Assembly: GCA_963731125.1 (NCBI GenBank)
Contig: CAVSVP010000024.1
Location: forward strand, 199,851 to 263,850
Origin: CAVSVP01 sp963731125
GTDB lineage: Bacteria; Pseudomonadota; Gammaproteobacteria; Competibacterales; Competibacteraceae
Reading direction: 5' to 3'
Length of the DNA: 64,000 nt
Positions 34,262-43,116 of the stretch are shown here, piece after piece. The position numbers and the translations under genes were made by a program. Every line of letters begins with the position of its first letter. The stretch's first letter is position 1. The notes beneath the pieces are model-generated. The model had not been told where the DNA came from. It was given only the letters and a program-made list of their open reading frames with translations, and searched no databases.

Positions 34262-35299
34262 GTGGCGCTGATTGCCGAAGCCCACCGCCAGGGGGCTCGC
34301 TTAGCGCCGGCGTGTCGCCAGCTGGGCCTGAGTCTGCGCACCTATCAGCGCTGGACCCAGGGGGAAGCCGTCAAGGCCGATGGCCGTCCGACGGCAGCGC
34401 GCCCCCCGCCAGCCAATCAACTCAGTGCGGCAGAACGGGCGCAGGTGTTGGCAACCTGCCATACCCCTGCGCCTGCCAGGTTGCCGCCCAGTCAAATCGT
34501 GCCGCGCTTGGCAGATCAAGGGGAGTACCTGGCCTCGGAATCCACCTTCTACCGAATTCTGCATGACGCGGAGGAACAACGCCATCGGGGGCGCAGCCGC
34601 GCTCCCCGGCCACCGGCGCCGCCGCCGCGCCACTGTGCCCGCGGCCCATGCGAGGTCTGGTCATGGGATATCACTTGGTTGCCAGGCCCAGTGAAGGGGC
34701 TGTTTTTCTACCTCTATCTCATTATTGACCTCTATAGCCGCAAAATCGTCGGCTGGGAAGTGTATGCGTGCGAAAGTGCAGCCTATGCCGCTGAGGTGGT
34801 GCGCCGGGCGGTCCTGGTGGAGCAGTGTCGGGATCAGCCCTTGGTGCGGCATGCCGATAATGGCAGTCCCATGAAGGGCAGTGCCTTATTGGAAACGCTC
34901 TACCGGCTCGGGGTCGTGACCTCCTACAGCCGCCCCCGGGGGAGCAATGACAACCCATTCTCGGAGGCCGTCTTTCGGACCTGTAAATATCGGCCGGAAT
35001 ACCCTGAGCACGGATTTGCCTCGCTGGAGGCCGCCCGTGCGTGGATACTGCAGTTCGTGACCTGGTACAATCACGACCATCGCCATAGTCGGATTCGCTT
35101 CGTGACCCCGCACGAACGCCATAGCGGCCAAGAAGCCGCCATCATAGCGCAACGCGAGGCGGTGTATGAACAGGCCAAGGCACGCCACCCCGAGCGCTGG
35201 CAGGGCGCCATCCGCAACTGGAAGCCGGTGACGGAGGTGTGGCTTAACCCAGCCGCTGAGGTGCTGGACAAAGTTCCCGGTCTACCACAGACCGAATAG
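34262..35299 (+). CDS. IS3-family transposase OrfB (integrase core)
   Basis: Catalytic part. An HTH_21-like segment (about 60-110, QIVPRLADQGEYLASESTFYRIL) precedes the rve integrase core with the DDE residues in VWSWDITWLPG (Asp), VRHADNGSPM (Asp) and NDNPFSEAVFRTCKYRPEYP (Glu), and C-terminal WYNHDHRHSRIRFVTPHERH. The frame is open from 34235, so translation probably begins by frameshifting from orfA rather than at GTG or ATG 34262. Apparently intact. Confidence 0.9.
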   Translation: MALIAEAHRQGARLAPACRQLGLSLRTYQRWTQGEAVKADGRPTAARPPPANQLSAAERAQVLATCHTPAPARLPPSQIVPRLADQGEYLASESTFYRILHDAEEQRHRGRSRAPRPPAPPPRHCARGPCEVWSWDITWLPGPVKGLFFYLYLIIDLYSRKIVGWEVYACESAAYAAEVVRRAVLVEQCRDQPLVRHADNGSPMKGSALLETLYRLGVVTSYSRPRGSNDNPFSEAVFRTCKYRPEYPEHGFASLEAARAWILQFVTWYNHDHRHSRIRFVTPHERHSGQEAAIIAQREAVYEQAKARHPERWQGAIRNWKPVTEVWLNPAAEVLDKVPGLPQTE

Positions 35300-35327
35300 A
35301 AAAAGACGACAACTATCTTGACAAACA

Positions 35328-36026
35328 CCGCTGGTTCGCCTGGCGCACCTGCGCCCGCAACCAGCCACTGCGTCCGTACAGGCTATCGAAGCCGACCATC
35401 TCGAACGGCAGGCCGCCCGCGATGACCTCGGCAATCCCGTCCCAGGCCAGTTCGACTGTGGTTTTGAAACGCCGTGACTCCGGAATACCCCGTCGCTGAC
35501 GCCGCTTCTGATGGCTGGCTTCGAACCACGCCTCGGGCAGAAATAGCTTTCCCGTGAGCCAGCTCCAAAACCCCGTCGCGACCGTGAGGTTCACATCGCT
35601 TAACCACACCCCCACTTGGCGCGTCTCCCCTTTGCCGAGCCGGCCGTTGTATTGCTTGGCCGCTCCCGCGCGGTCACCGCTGGCCTTCGCGTCGGCGCTT
35701 TCGTCAACCAGTAAGACCGCTCCCCTCGTCAATGCCGGCAGCGCTTTGACTTCGTCCTGAACCTGGCGAGAGACCGCCTCGGCTGACCAGGGGGAGTGGC
35801 TCATGAAGTGGTGGAGGTGTTGTCCTTCAACGCCCGCCTCTCGGCCTATTCCGCTATCATGTCGGTTCCCCTCCCTGCGCCGCAGCCCGCTCAAGTAATG
35901 CCGCGCGTAGGCGCTGCCGTCTCGGGTTTGGGTCTTGAAACAGCTCCGGTAGCGGCCCCAACACTCATGCAGCCGCTGCCCCAGCGTGTGGATCGCCTCG
36001 GGCACAAGACCCCACCGATGCCCCAA
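35328..36026 (-). pseudogene. IS701-type transposase, N-terminal half
   Basis: Upstream part of the split transposase: DGSAYARHYLSGLRRREGN, an HHFMSHSPWSAEAVSRQV segment, the first catalytic Asp in GAVLLVDESADAKASG, and the second in FEMVGFDSLYGRSGWLRAQV. It then runs into the IS3-family element after QANQR. A second, more decayed relative of this half lies at 62500-62975. Confidence 0.85.
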
Positions 36027-36127
36027 CTCTTTTTTGTCGTCATCGCTTTTCTACAAAAAAATCATTATGATACAAACTCACTCGGCAGTTGGGTAATGTG
36101 ACATTGTCAAGTTAATCACTGAGTTAA

Positions 36128-36853
36128 AATAAGCCCCGACTAAACCGGGAGACTCACTATGTAACTCTTTTTCACAAATCTCCCTTCAATCTGTCTGTTT
36201 CAGCTGAAATAATACGTTTCGCAACAACCACAACAATCTCGATTCTAAAAATAGAAGGCATAACTGAAATTGACTCCGAAGTTTGCAGGACGGTTCAAAT
36301 CATCACCACGTTGCCTAAAACAGGAGCGTATTTGCTGCAAATCAGAGACGTTATAAATAACGTGGAAATTGATTATTCACTCATTATCCAATGCATCGCC
36401 GGACAATGTAATTCCTTGGTGCTGCCCGGCTCGCCGGATATGAACGGCGATCGTCGGGATGACACCGTGATCCGGCGGGGCAACCGGTTTTTCATTGATT
36501 TAAACGGGGATGGAAAGGCTGACCGTGTTTTTTCCTATGGCAGTCCCAACGATTTAGTCTTTATCGCCGATTTGGATGGGGATGGCGAAGACGAACTGGT
36601 AATACGGCGGGGCAACCGGTTTCTCATCGATTCCGCCAATAATGGCAGGTCACCAGAAGATTCTTTTACCTATGGCGCTCCTCAAGACTTGGTTTTCCCT
36701 GGCGATGCGGATGGCGATGGCAGAGACGAACTGATAATCCAGCGGGGTAATCGGCTGCTGATCGATAGCGCCCACAATGGGGGACGCCCCGAAATGATTC
36801 GTTCCTTCGGAACCGATAGTGATATCCGTGTGCAAGGCTTTGGAAGCCAGTGA
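36128..36853 (+). pseudogene. FG-GAP/VCBS-repeat protein, 5'-truncated
   Basis: An open frame from 36128 has no good start codon; the earliest candidate is TTG 36311. The beginning (VSAEIIRFATTTTISILKIEG, then LPKTGAYLLQIRDV) looks like the end of a PPC-type beta domain, followed by about four units of a calcium-loop repeat (SPDMNGDRRDDTVIRRGNRFF, LNGDGKADRVFSYGSPNDL, LDGDGEDELVIRRGNRFL, ADGDGRDELIIQRGNRLL). The signal peptide and front are missing, cut off where the IS701-type element ends at 36111. This and the intact gene 200 bases downstream share the repeat style and may be relics of a duplicated pair. Confidence 0.7.
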
Positions 36854-37057
36854 GGGTTTATTCATTACTTAGGAAAGACTGGAGCAAATAAAAACGCTTA
36901 GCCACCAACTCGACTTGTTTGGTTAATTTTCCCCTCTCCTCACTTAAAACATAGGAGGGTGAGGGGATAATAGCCAAAGTTCAGATTTTCGTCACCCGCG
37001 CACTTTAATCCGTTATCGGCCAGCGTTTATGGAAATACCCCAGAGTAGAAATGTGAC

Positions 37058-39013
37058 ATGATACTAAGAATACTAAGAAGTCTGGTAACCATATCGCTGG
37101 CAGTTTTGTTTTTTCTGACACCTCTAGCACAGGCGCAAATTGAACCCGCGAGTTGGGTACACTTGAGTTCTGTGACCGGCGATCTTCCTAATCCCCCCGC
37201 TAATGATGGGATGTCAGGGCTTAAAGTCGTAGACTTGGACAAAAATGGACTCAATGATTACGTGATTACGTTGTGGGATACAGCGGAAACAGTCATTTGG
37301 TATCGTCACTTCGATAATTATCGGTTTGAAAAATATGTCGTGGAAGGATCTGCAACACCTAATCTTTCACACGGAGAAAAGTTCAAGGATATTGACGGCG
37401 ACGGTGATTTAGACTTGATTGTTGGAGACGCCTGGCGGGGTAACCAAATCCATTGGTGGGAGAATCCCTATCCTAATTACCAGCCAAACACGCGGTGGGT
37501 GCGAAGGCTCGTCTATGATACTTTGGACAACTTTTATCATGATATGATCTGGGGCGACTTTGATGGTGATGGCTCAGACGAACTGATGGCGTGGAATCAA
37601 AGAGGCAACCAGTTGCTGTTATTGGAAATCCCCGCTGATCCAAGAAACTCGGGTCCTTGGCTTGCAACACAAATTTTCTCATGGCCGGGGACGTCTCTTA
37701 AATTCAGGGGCGCGGACACCGTCGACATTAACCTTGATGGCAAGACCGATTTTGTAGGGGGTGGAGGCTGGTTCGAGCATACGGGTGGTAAAAACTTCAC
37801 CTACCATGTCATTGATGACGCCATGGGATATTCCCAAATCAAGGCTGATCAGTTAATTCCAGGTGGGAGGCCTGAGGTCGTCTGTATATTGGAACTCGAG
37901 GCCGGTCCACTGAATCTGTACGTATGGACAGGTTCTGAGTGGCAGGCTCGGACAATACTGTCTTCTGTGCCAAGGAGCCATACCCTGCAACTCGGTGATG
38001 TAAACTTAGATGGTCATCTAGACATCATGATCGGAGATCTGGGCCAATGGAGTCCAAGTGAGTCACCACCGGACAACCCGGAAGCTAAAATATCGGTGCT
38101 TTATGGCGATGGCGCTGGGAATTTCACACAACAAGTGGTTCTGTCAGGGCAGGGAACTCTTGAAGGGCAGTTGACCGACATTGATAATGACGGCGACTTG
38201 GATATCGTGTCAAAGCCGTTTCGTCATAATAACCCACGGGTTGATATCTTTATTAATGTTAGCAATGACTTAAATGATACGATCGGACTCTATGATCCGG
38301 CTGCCAGTGCCTTTCATTTGAAGTACAGTCATGCCGGAGGTACAGCAGACAACGTTTACGGTTATGGTCCGGCTGGCGCAAGATGGTTACCCATCATGGG
38401 TGATTGGGACGGCGATGGCGATGACAAGGCAGGCTTGTATGAGCAGCGCAAGGGCATCTTTTATCTTAAAAACTTACATAGCGATGGGGTGGCTGATAAG
38501 AGCTTCCGCTATGGGCCGACCAATGTCCGTTGGGAGCCGATTACCGGGGACTGGAATCGCGACGGCAAGGATTCGGTCGGCTTATATGACCCGTTGTCCG
38601 GTACCTTCTTTCTCAGGGACGTCAACAGCGGCGGGAGCGCTGATTACCGCTTCCGGTTTGGCCCCGTCGATCCTGAATTGATACCGCTGGCGGGGGATTG
38701 GGATGGCGACGGCCAGGACACGGTGGGCCTGTATCATCGGCGCACGGGCATCTTTCATCTCAAAAACTCACACAGCGGCGGGAAGGCTGATAAGAGCTTT
38801 CGCTATGGGCCGGCCGATGCCAATTGGGAGCCGGTGGTGGGGGATTGGAATGGTAATGGGAAGGATGCTATTGGACTGTACCAATACAATAGCAGCCGAT
38901 TCCATCTGCGCTACACGAATACTCCCGGGGTGGCCAATCTGAGTTTTCACTACGGGCCGCTTGGTCAATTATGGTGGCCACTCACCGGAAAATGGAAAAG
39001 GACACAATTTTAA
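37058..39013 (+). CDS. Secreted FG-GAP/VCBS beta-propeller protein with C-terminal 47-residue repeats
   Basis: Exported protein of unknown role, perhaps adhesive or carbohydrate-binding. Signal peptide about 1-27 (VLFFLTPLAQAQ). Residues about 28-400 contain FG-GAP-like blades with calcium loops such as DLDKNGLNDYV, DIDGDGDLDLIVGDA, DFDGDGSDELM, DINLDGKTDFV, DVNLDGHLDIMIGD and DIDNDGDLDIV, as in a seven-bladed propeller. Residues about 405-651 are five units of about 47 residues: (T/D)xxGLY..., FHLK, ...ADKSFRYGP, W-P-(I/V)-x-GDWDGDGxD. The genes before and after are not obviously linked, apart from the truncated relative upstream. ATG 37058 is supported by the signal peptide. Confidence 0.85.
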   Translation: MILRILRSLVTISLAVLFFLTPLAQAQIEPASWVHLSSVTGDLPNPPANDGMSGLKVVDLDKNGLNDYVITLWDTAETVIWYRHFDNYRFEKYVVEGSATPNLSHGEKFKDIDGDGDLDLIVGDAWRGNQIHWWENPYPNYQPNTRWVRRLVYDTLDNFYHDMIWGDFDGDGSDELMAWNQRGNQLLLLEIPADPRNSGPWLATQIFSWPGTSLKFRGADTVDINLDGKTDFVGGGGWFEHTGGKNFTYHVIDDAMGYSQIKADQLIPGGRPEVVCILELEAGPLNLYVWTGSEWQARTILSSVPRSHTLQLGDVNLDGHLDIMIGDLGQWSPSESPPDNPEAKISVLYGDGAGNFTQQVVLSGQGTLEGQLTDIDNDGDLDIVSKPFRHNNPRVDIFINVSNDLNDTIGLYDPAASAFHLKYSHAGGTADNVYGYGPAGARWLPIMGDWDGDGDDKAGLYEQRKGIFYLKNLHSDGVADKSFRYGPTNVRWEPITGDWNRDGKDSVGLYDPLSGTFFLRDVNSGGSADYRFRFGPVDPELIPLAGDWDGDGQDTVGLYHRRTGIFHLKNSHSGGKADKSFRYGPADANWEPVVGDWNGNGKDAIGLYQYNSSRFHLRYTNTPGVANLSFHYGPLGQLWWPLTGKWKRTQF

Positions 39014-39181
39014 ATGATTTTTAAGCGATCTCGAACGAATAAAACGTAGCCAACCATTTTCCATAAAGCGGCGCATGATGAGCTTTCGGAAATATTAAAC
39101 GATGAGGAAGGATTTGCCTCTGTTCCTAAGAGTTAGTTATCATTTTTAGACTAAACAGTCGTTTGGTTCTCTATTGAAACC

Positions 39182-39853
39182 ATGAAAGCATTCATTATTC
39201 CTGTAACTCCCTTTGTTCAGAATTGCTCTCTACTGTGCTGTGAAGAAACGGGTAAAGCCGCCGTGGTAGACCCGGGCGGCGATCTTGAGCGAATTCTGGA
39301 GGCGGCGCAGCGAGCCGAGGTTACGATTGAGAAGATTCTGGTTACCCATGCCCATATCGATCATGCCGGCGGCGTAGCGGAACTGGCGGAAAAGTTGCAG
39401 ATTCCGATAGAAGGCCCCCATCGTGAGGATCAGTTTTGGATTAAGGCATTAGCTTCTCAGAACCAAATGTTTGGGCTGTCCGGAGCGCGGCCGTTTACCC
39501 CGAATCGCTGGTTAAACCAAGGCGATGTCGTTGTGTTCGGTAATATCGAGTTAACAGTGCGGCATTGTCCCGGGCATACACCCGGACATATTATCTTTTT
39601 CCATGCGCCCTCACGCTTAGCCATCGTCGGTGATGTCCTATTCCAGGGTTCCATCGGGCGCACCGACTTTCCGAAAGGGGATTACGAGACACTCATTCAG
39701 TCGATACGCCAGCAACTCTGGCCGCTGGGTGACGATGTCACCTTTATTCCCGGGCATGGACCCACCTCGACCTTTGGGGAAGAACGTCGCACAAATCCTT
39801 TTGTCGGAGACCGTGTCCTGGAAGGAACACGATCCGGTTATCCGGCTTTGTGA
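39182..39853 (+). CDS. Metallo-beta-lactamase-fold hydrolase, glyoxalase II-like (YcbL type)
   Basis: Cytosolic hydrolase, probably of a glutathione thioester. All metal ligands are present: THAHIDHAGG (HxHxDH), the third histidine in CPGHTPGHIIFF, the bridging Asp in AIVGDVLFQGSIGRTDFP, and the last His in IPGHGPTSTFGEER. 223 residues, shorter than GloB because the C-terminal helical substrate domain is absent; this fits YcbL. ATG 39182 matches the family start (MKAFIIPVTPFVQNCSLL). Confidence 0.92.
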   Translation: MKAFIIPVTPFVQNCSLLCCEETGKAAVVDPGGDLERILEAAQRAEVTIEKILVTHAHIDHAGGVAELAEKLQIPIEGPHREDQFWIKALASQNQMFGLSGARPFTPNRWLNQGDVVVFGNIELTVRHCPGHTPGHIIFFHAPSRLAIVGDVLFQGSIGRTDFPKGDYETLIQSIRQQLWPLGDDVTFIPGHGPTSTFGEERRTNPFVGDRVLEGTRSGYPAL

Positions 39854-39916
39854 CTCCGCTCGGAGGCCCCTGAATAAAGAAGGCGTCTGTTATTCTTCGC
39901 AGCAAAAGAGGACTAA

Positions 39917-40072
39917 TCACCGCTTGGGCTTTTTGTCCTCATCATTGAGAAACGGAATTTTACTGTCCTCTTCAAATCGTTTAGCACGTTTTTTGCTGCT
40001 AAACACATAAATAATAATACCGATAAACACCACGAACAGGACGAGTAGGTATAACACGCTATTCACTTCCAT
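39917..40072 (-). CDS. ccoQ: CcoQ/FixQ-like small subunit of cbb3 oxidase (orphan)
   Basis: A 51-residue protein with one N-terminal membrane helix (VLYLLVLFVVFIGIIIYVF) followed by SSKKRAKRFEEDSKIPFLNDED, the layout of CcoQ: one helix, a basic SSKKRK-type patch, then an acidic tail with a LPF-like motif. ATG 40072 is preferred to the longer frame (40129) on this basis; GAGG is about 11 bases upstream. CcoQ normally lies between ccoO and ccoP, but none of these is nearby. The similarity is short and the call is moderate. Confidence 0.6.
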   Translation of the reverse strand: MEVNSVLYLLVLFVVFIGIIIYVFSSKKRAKRFEEDSKIPFLNDEDKKPKR

Positions 40073-40149
40073 AACTTTTATGACCTCGCAACGATGGGGA
40101 ACAAGGTGATGATACCTTGTTAGCCGCACAAAAAGCGTCTCCCTATCAC

Positions 40150-40324
40150 CTCGACTTTGGCCATTTTTGCCGATAGAGAAAGCCCATAGAATATGGCTTT
40201 CAGAAACAATAACTTAAAATTCGTAAAGTCAACGTTTTTGCGTGATATGCTCTAATTGGGGCGTTACCCCGTTAAACCACGATGGATTCTGGGCTGCCTG
40301 ATGTGGAAAATGGCCAAAGTCGAG
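40150..40324. mobile_element. MITE with perfect 18-bp inverted repeats and 6-bp target duplication
   Basis: A 175-bp non-coding segment with identical inverted ends CTCGACTTTGGCCATTTT (40150-40167; complement 40307-40324), flanked on both sides by the direct repeat TATCAC (40144-40149 and 40325-40330). The inside holds a small palindrome AAAGCCCATA/TATGGCTTT near 40180-40200. No coding frame of note. The autonomous partner is not in the window; the ends differ from those of the IS elements seen here. Confidence 0.88.
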
Positions 40325-40495
40325 TATCACTAGACTTGTTGTAAAGCGCTGAGGCGCCGGGCTGGAAGGTGTCGCCGGCGGCGTACTGAGAAGTGCGCGG
40401 TGGCGAATCCCTGCCGGACGGTAGGGTTAAGCGGCGGAAACATGTCTAGCCTGGACAACTAGCGTCTGCTTGATGCAAGAGGTTTCTGGTTTGCG
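40325..40495. other. Intergenic spacer, GC-rich, no gene seen
   Basis: Between the MITE and the acyl-CoA synthetase stop codon. It contains GC-rich short repeats around 40345-40440 but no open frame, clear terminator or palindrome that I can support. Confidence 0.5.
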
Positions 40496-42352
40496 TTAAA
40501 GTGTCCGATAGACGGACGACTCCGCCGGTTCAGGGCGCGGATAAAGGGTGCGTATCTGCACAGCATAACATTGTTCCAGTGCCTGTCTTTTTATCTTGAG
40601 AGTCGGTGTAATGAGGCCATTTTCGATGCTCCAGTCATCGCGGGTAAGATAGACAGTGCGCACTTGTGCATAGCGAGGAAAGTCCTTTAGCAGTTCATGC
40701 AGCCGTGCTAACACGGCGTCTTTTGCCAACCGGCTCTGCAAGGAAGCTGGCGCACTGGGGTCCAGCCCGAGGCGAGTCGCCAGCGTGTGCCATGCGTCTG
40801 CGCTGAGTACCAGAACCGCCGCCAGGTAAGGCCGATTCTCCCCAATCACTACGGCCTGTTCAAATAACGAGTCTGCGGTGATGGCCAGTTCCATATCAGC
40901 GGGAGGGACTTTTTCGCCCCCGGAAGTCACGAGAATCTCTTTCATGCGACCGCGGATGTAGATATTGCCTTCTTGAATTTCTGCAAGATCGCCGGTATGT
41001 AACCAACCCGATGCATCGACCGCAGCACGGGTCGCCTCGGCGAGGTTCCAGTAGCCAAGCATCACACTGGGTGCGCGCACCAGAAGCTCACTGTTTTCGC
41101 CTAGCCGAATTTCGACGCCGGGAAGTGGTTTCCCTACTGAACCGGGGATTGTCTCTGCAGGGGAGTTGCCGCTAACTACTGGCGACGCTTCGGTCAGTCC
41201 GTAGCCTTCCGTAAGCGGCAGGCCAAGACCCAAAAAAAACCGCGCAACCGGTGCCGCCAAAGGCGCGCCGCCGCTAACTGAAACTCGAATACGTCCCCCC
41301 AGTCGTGCCAGGATCTTTGCGGCCACCAGCCGCTGCAACAGCGGCCAAAGGGCACGGGCAAGAATGCCTGGTGCCGGGCCGCCTTCCTGAGCTGCCAGAA
41401 AGCGTGACCAGCCGACCGATTCGGTAAGCTGGAGAAGTTGCCGGGTCAGCTTGCGTCCGCCGGCTCTTGTTTTTATCGCCTGGTAGACTCTGTTATAGAC
41501 TCTAGGCACGCATAACAGTACGGTCGGTTGAATGGTGAGAAGATCGCTACGCAGGGTCTCAATCGAGCGGGCGTAAGCGGTGCGGCTTCCTGCCATGATT
41601 GGCAGGTAGTAACCTGCCGTTCGCTCGAAGCTATGGGCAAGAGGTAGAAACGACAGAAACACATCACTGCGCGAAGCCGGGATACGTTTGGCCACCGCCT
41701 CGGCGTTCCATAGAATGTTGTAATGGGAGAGCATTACCCCTTTCGGGCGTCCCGTAGTGCCTGATGTGTATACTAGGGTTGCGAGAGTATGGGGGTCCGA
41801 TACGCGATCTGGCAGAGGCTCGGCCTCGGTTGGCAACCAGTCGGCAACATAGCGAAAACGGTTATCTTGTTTCTCGAGGCTTTGCCGGTGTTTTAGACAA
41901 ACGATACGTGCGAGTTCAGGCAGATTTGCACAGCTTTCCGCTAGCCTGGGCCAGTCCGTATCCCATTCCAGCAGCAGTAGCTTCGCTCCGCAATCCCGCA
42001 GGATATAGGCGATACTGTTCGGGTTATCAGACGTGTATAAGGGCACCACGACCAGGCCGAGTGAGAGGGCGGCTTGATCAAAACACACCCACGCAGCGCT
42101 GTTTCTCGAAGAGACAGCAACTCGATCGCCTGGGGCGAAGCCTTCGTTATTCAGAGCCCATCGCCAACGGCGGATTAGCGCATGCATTTCCTTCCACGTG
42201 TAGCTTTTCCACCCGTTGACGTCTATGTCGTATTCCTGATAGGCGATATCATCTGGACTGCGTGTGACTCGCTCTTGGAATAGGCCGTTCAAGGTCTTAG
42301 CCACGCTTACGGGAATTATGTCGAGATGGCTTTTCTCGGAGGTTGGTTGCAT
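40496..42352 (-). CDS. Long-chain acyl-CoA synthetase (AMP-forming), FadD15/FAA-type
   Basis: Activates fatty acids to acyl-CoA through an acyl-adenylate; membrane-associated. The AMP-binding motifs are complete: the P-loop-like LVYTSGTTGRPKGVMLSHYN, SFLPLAHSFERT, VSGGAPLAAPVARFF, the GYGLTEASPVVSGN substrate motif, GWLHTGDLAEIQEGNIYIRGRMKEILVTSGGEKVPP (hinge and adenylate ribose contact). 618 residues, as in the group of AMP-dependent synthetases often annotated as FadD15. ATG 42352 matches the beginning of the domain. Free-standing gene; the physiological chain length is not deducible. Confidence 0.92.
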   Translation of the reverse strand: MQPTSEKSHLDIIPVSVAKTLNGLFQERVTRSPDDIAYQEYDIDVNGWKSYTWKEMHALIRRWRWALNNEGFAPGDRVAVSSRNSAAWVCFDQAALSLGLVVVPLYTSDNPNSIAYILRDCGAKLLLLEWDTDWPRLAESCANLPELARIVCLKHRQSLEKQDNRFRYVADWLPTEAEPLPDRVSDPHTLATLVYTSGTTGRPKGVMLSHYNILWNAEAVAKRIPASRSDVFLSFLPLAHSFERTAGYYLPIMAGSRTAYARSIETLRSDLLTIQPTVLLCVPRVYNRVYQAIKTRAGGRKLTRQLLQLTESVGWSRFLAAQEGGPAPGILARALWPLLQRLVAAKILARLGGRIRVSVSGGAPLAAPVARFFLGLGLPLTEGYGLTEASPVVSGNSPAETIPGSVGKPLPGVEIRLGENSELLVRAPSVMLGYWNLAEATRAAVDASGWLHTGDLAEIQEGNIYIRGRMKEILVTSGGEKVPPADMELAITADSLFEQAVVIGENRPYLAAVLVLSADAWHTLATRLGLDPSAPASLQSRLAKDAVLARLHELLKDFPRYAQVRTVYLTRDDWSIENGLITPTLKIKRQALEQCYAVQIRTLYPRPEPAESSVYRTL

Positions 42353-42605
42353 GCCGGGTCTCTTACGAGTTCCAAAAGGGACTGAGATGTCACAAAGGGA
42401 TCGGTGATATTTACATATAACTATAGATTGAGTAGGAGGGTAAAGTCAGCCACTTGAGAGTGGTGGTGGCATTTTTAAGGCGCTCTATTCGATCAACAGA
42501 AACTCTTGGCATTGCTCAATGGAAATTAGGCATTGGATTTTTTGTTCTTTATTGTTAGTCTTCGATGGCAGAAGCGCTAGCAACACGTTGCAGCGAGGCT
42601 CCTTC

Positions 42606-42758
42606 ATGGTGGCCAAAGCGAAGCGAACTGCACCAACAAAGCATTATCAAGACTATACGATTTCCAATGAGGCTGAGGCTCGGCACAGGTGCTCTGGCGC
42701 TGAGTGCTTCAAGCATGTAGAGATATCCAGTTATGAAGCGACGTTACGCTTGCACTGA
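42606..42758 (+). CDS. Small hypothetical protein
   Basis: ATG 42606 (GAGGCTCC about 10 bases upstream) gives about 50 residues beginning MVAKAKRTAPTKHYQDYTIS, with a single CSGAEC cysteine pair and a basic N-terminus. It overlaps the next frame by 26 bases. The two frames could be one gene with a frameshift, since both carry Cys-x-x-(x)-Cys pairs, or two coupled small genes. No family is recognised. Confidence 0.4.
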   Translation: MVAKAKRTAPTKHYQDYTISNEAEARHRCSGAECFKHVEISSYEATLRLH

Positions 42759-43050
42759 CTGTGAAGCTATTGTTTTTTCAGATCTTTGCGATTTGACCGA
42801 TCTTCCCCACGACGGCTGTTCCGGAAACGGATACTGGTATCAGTTGGAAAGTGGAGTATCACTGAGCGCTGAGTCACTCCAAGCTGCCCTTAATGTAGCC
42901 GCAGCCACCATCAAGGACCTGCCAAGGGATCAGCGCGCGGACTGGTGCGTTGCTTTGCTAGAAGGCGTGGACAAAGGCGATGCTAACTTTTTGAAGACTG
43001 TACGAGACAGCATTGAAACACGGCTTAAGGGGGGCGCTGGTAAGCTCTAA
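42733..43050 (+). CDS. Small hypothetical protein with cysteine pair
   Basis: 105 residues from ATG 42733, which overlaps the previous small frame. The N-terminal CTDCEAIVFSDLCDLTDLPHDGC region has several cysteines and acidic residues, possibly a metal site; the remainder (about 45-105) is predicted helical (SLQAALNVAAATIKDLPRDQRADW, FLKTVRDSIETRL). No ribosome site is obvious, which supports reading it as continuation of the preceding frame after a frameshift. Function unknown. Confidence 0.45.
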   Translation: MKRRYACTDCEAIVFSDLCDLTDLPHDGCSGNGYWYQLESGVSLSAESLQAALNVAAATIKDLPRDQRADWCVALLEGVDKGDANFLKTVRDSIETRLKGGAGKL

Positions 43051-43116
43051 TCCAGCTTTGGACTGGAAGAGATGCGGATGCTACTTAACTCACTCACCTA
43101 AAACCCATTAATAAAA

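Larger units (their letters stand above)
33662..35327. mobile_element. IS3-family insertion sequence inside the IS701-type transposase gene
   Basis: The element lies between direct copies of ACCGCTGG (33654-33661 and 35327-35334), part of which should be its target duplication. Imperfect inverted ends are visible: GGCAGGATAGATGTCGTC near the left end and GTCAAGATAGTTGTCGTC reading inward from the right end. It contains orfA and orfB on the plus strand in the usual overlapping-frame layout. The exact termini are uncertain by a few bases. Confidence 0.82.
32890..36111. mobile_element. IS701-type insertion sequence, interrupted by an IS3-family element
   Basis: Ends are inverted repeats CTTGACAATGTCACATTA (from 32890; complement ending at 36111) with a 4-bp duplication TTAA on both sides (32886-32889 and 36112-36115), which fits the YTAR target of the IS701 family. 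Removing the inner IS3-family element (33662-35327) leaves about 1.56 kb with one minus-strand transposase gene, a normal size for this family. Confidence 0.88.

Noticed and set aside
36285..36310. GGTTCAAATC-like T-loop sequence suggesting a tRNA
   Set aside because: No acceptor or anticodon stem can be folded around it; it lies in the FG-GAP coding remnant.
40140..40495. Possible CRISPR-like or tandem repeat array
   Set aside because: Only one inverted pair with target duplication is present; no spaced direct repeats.
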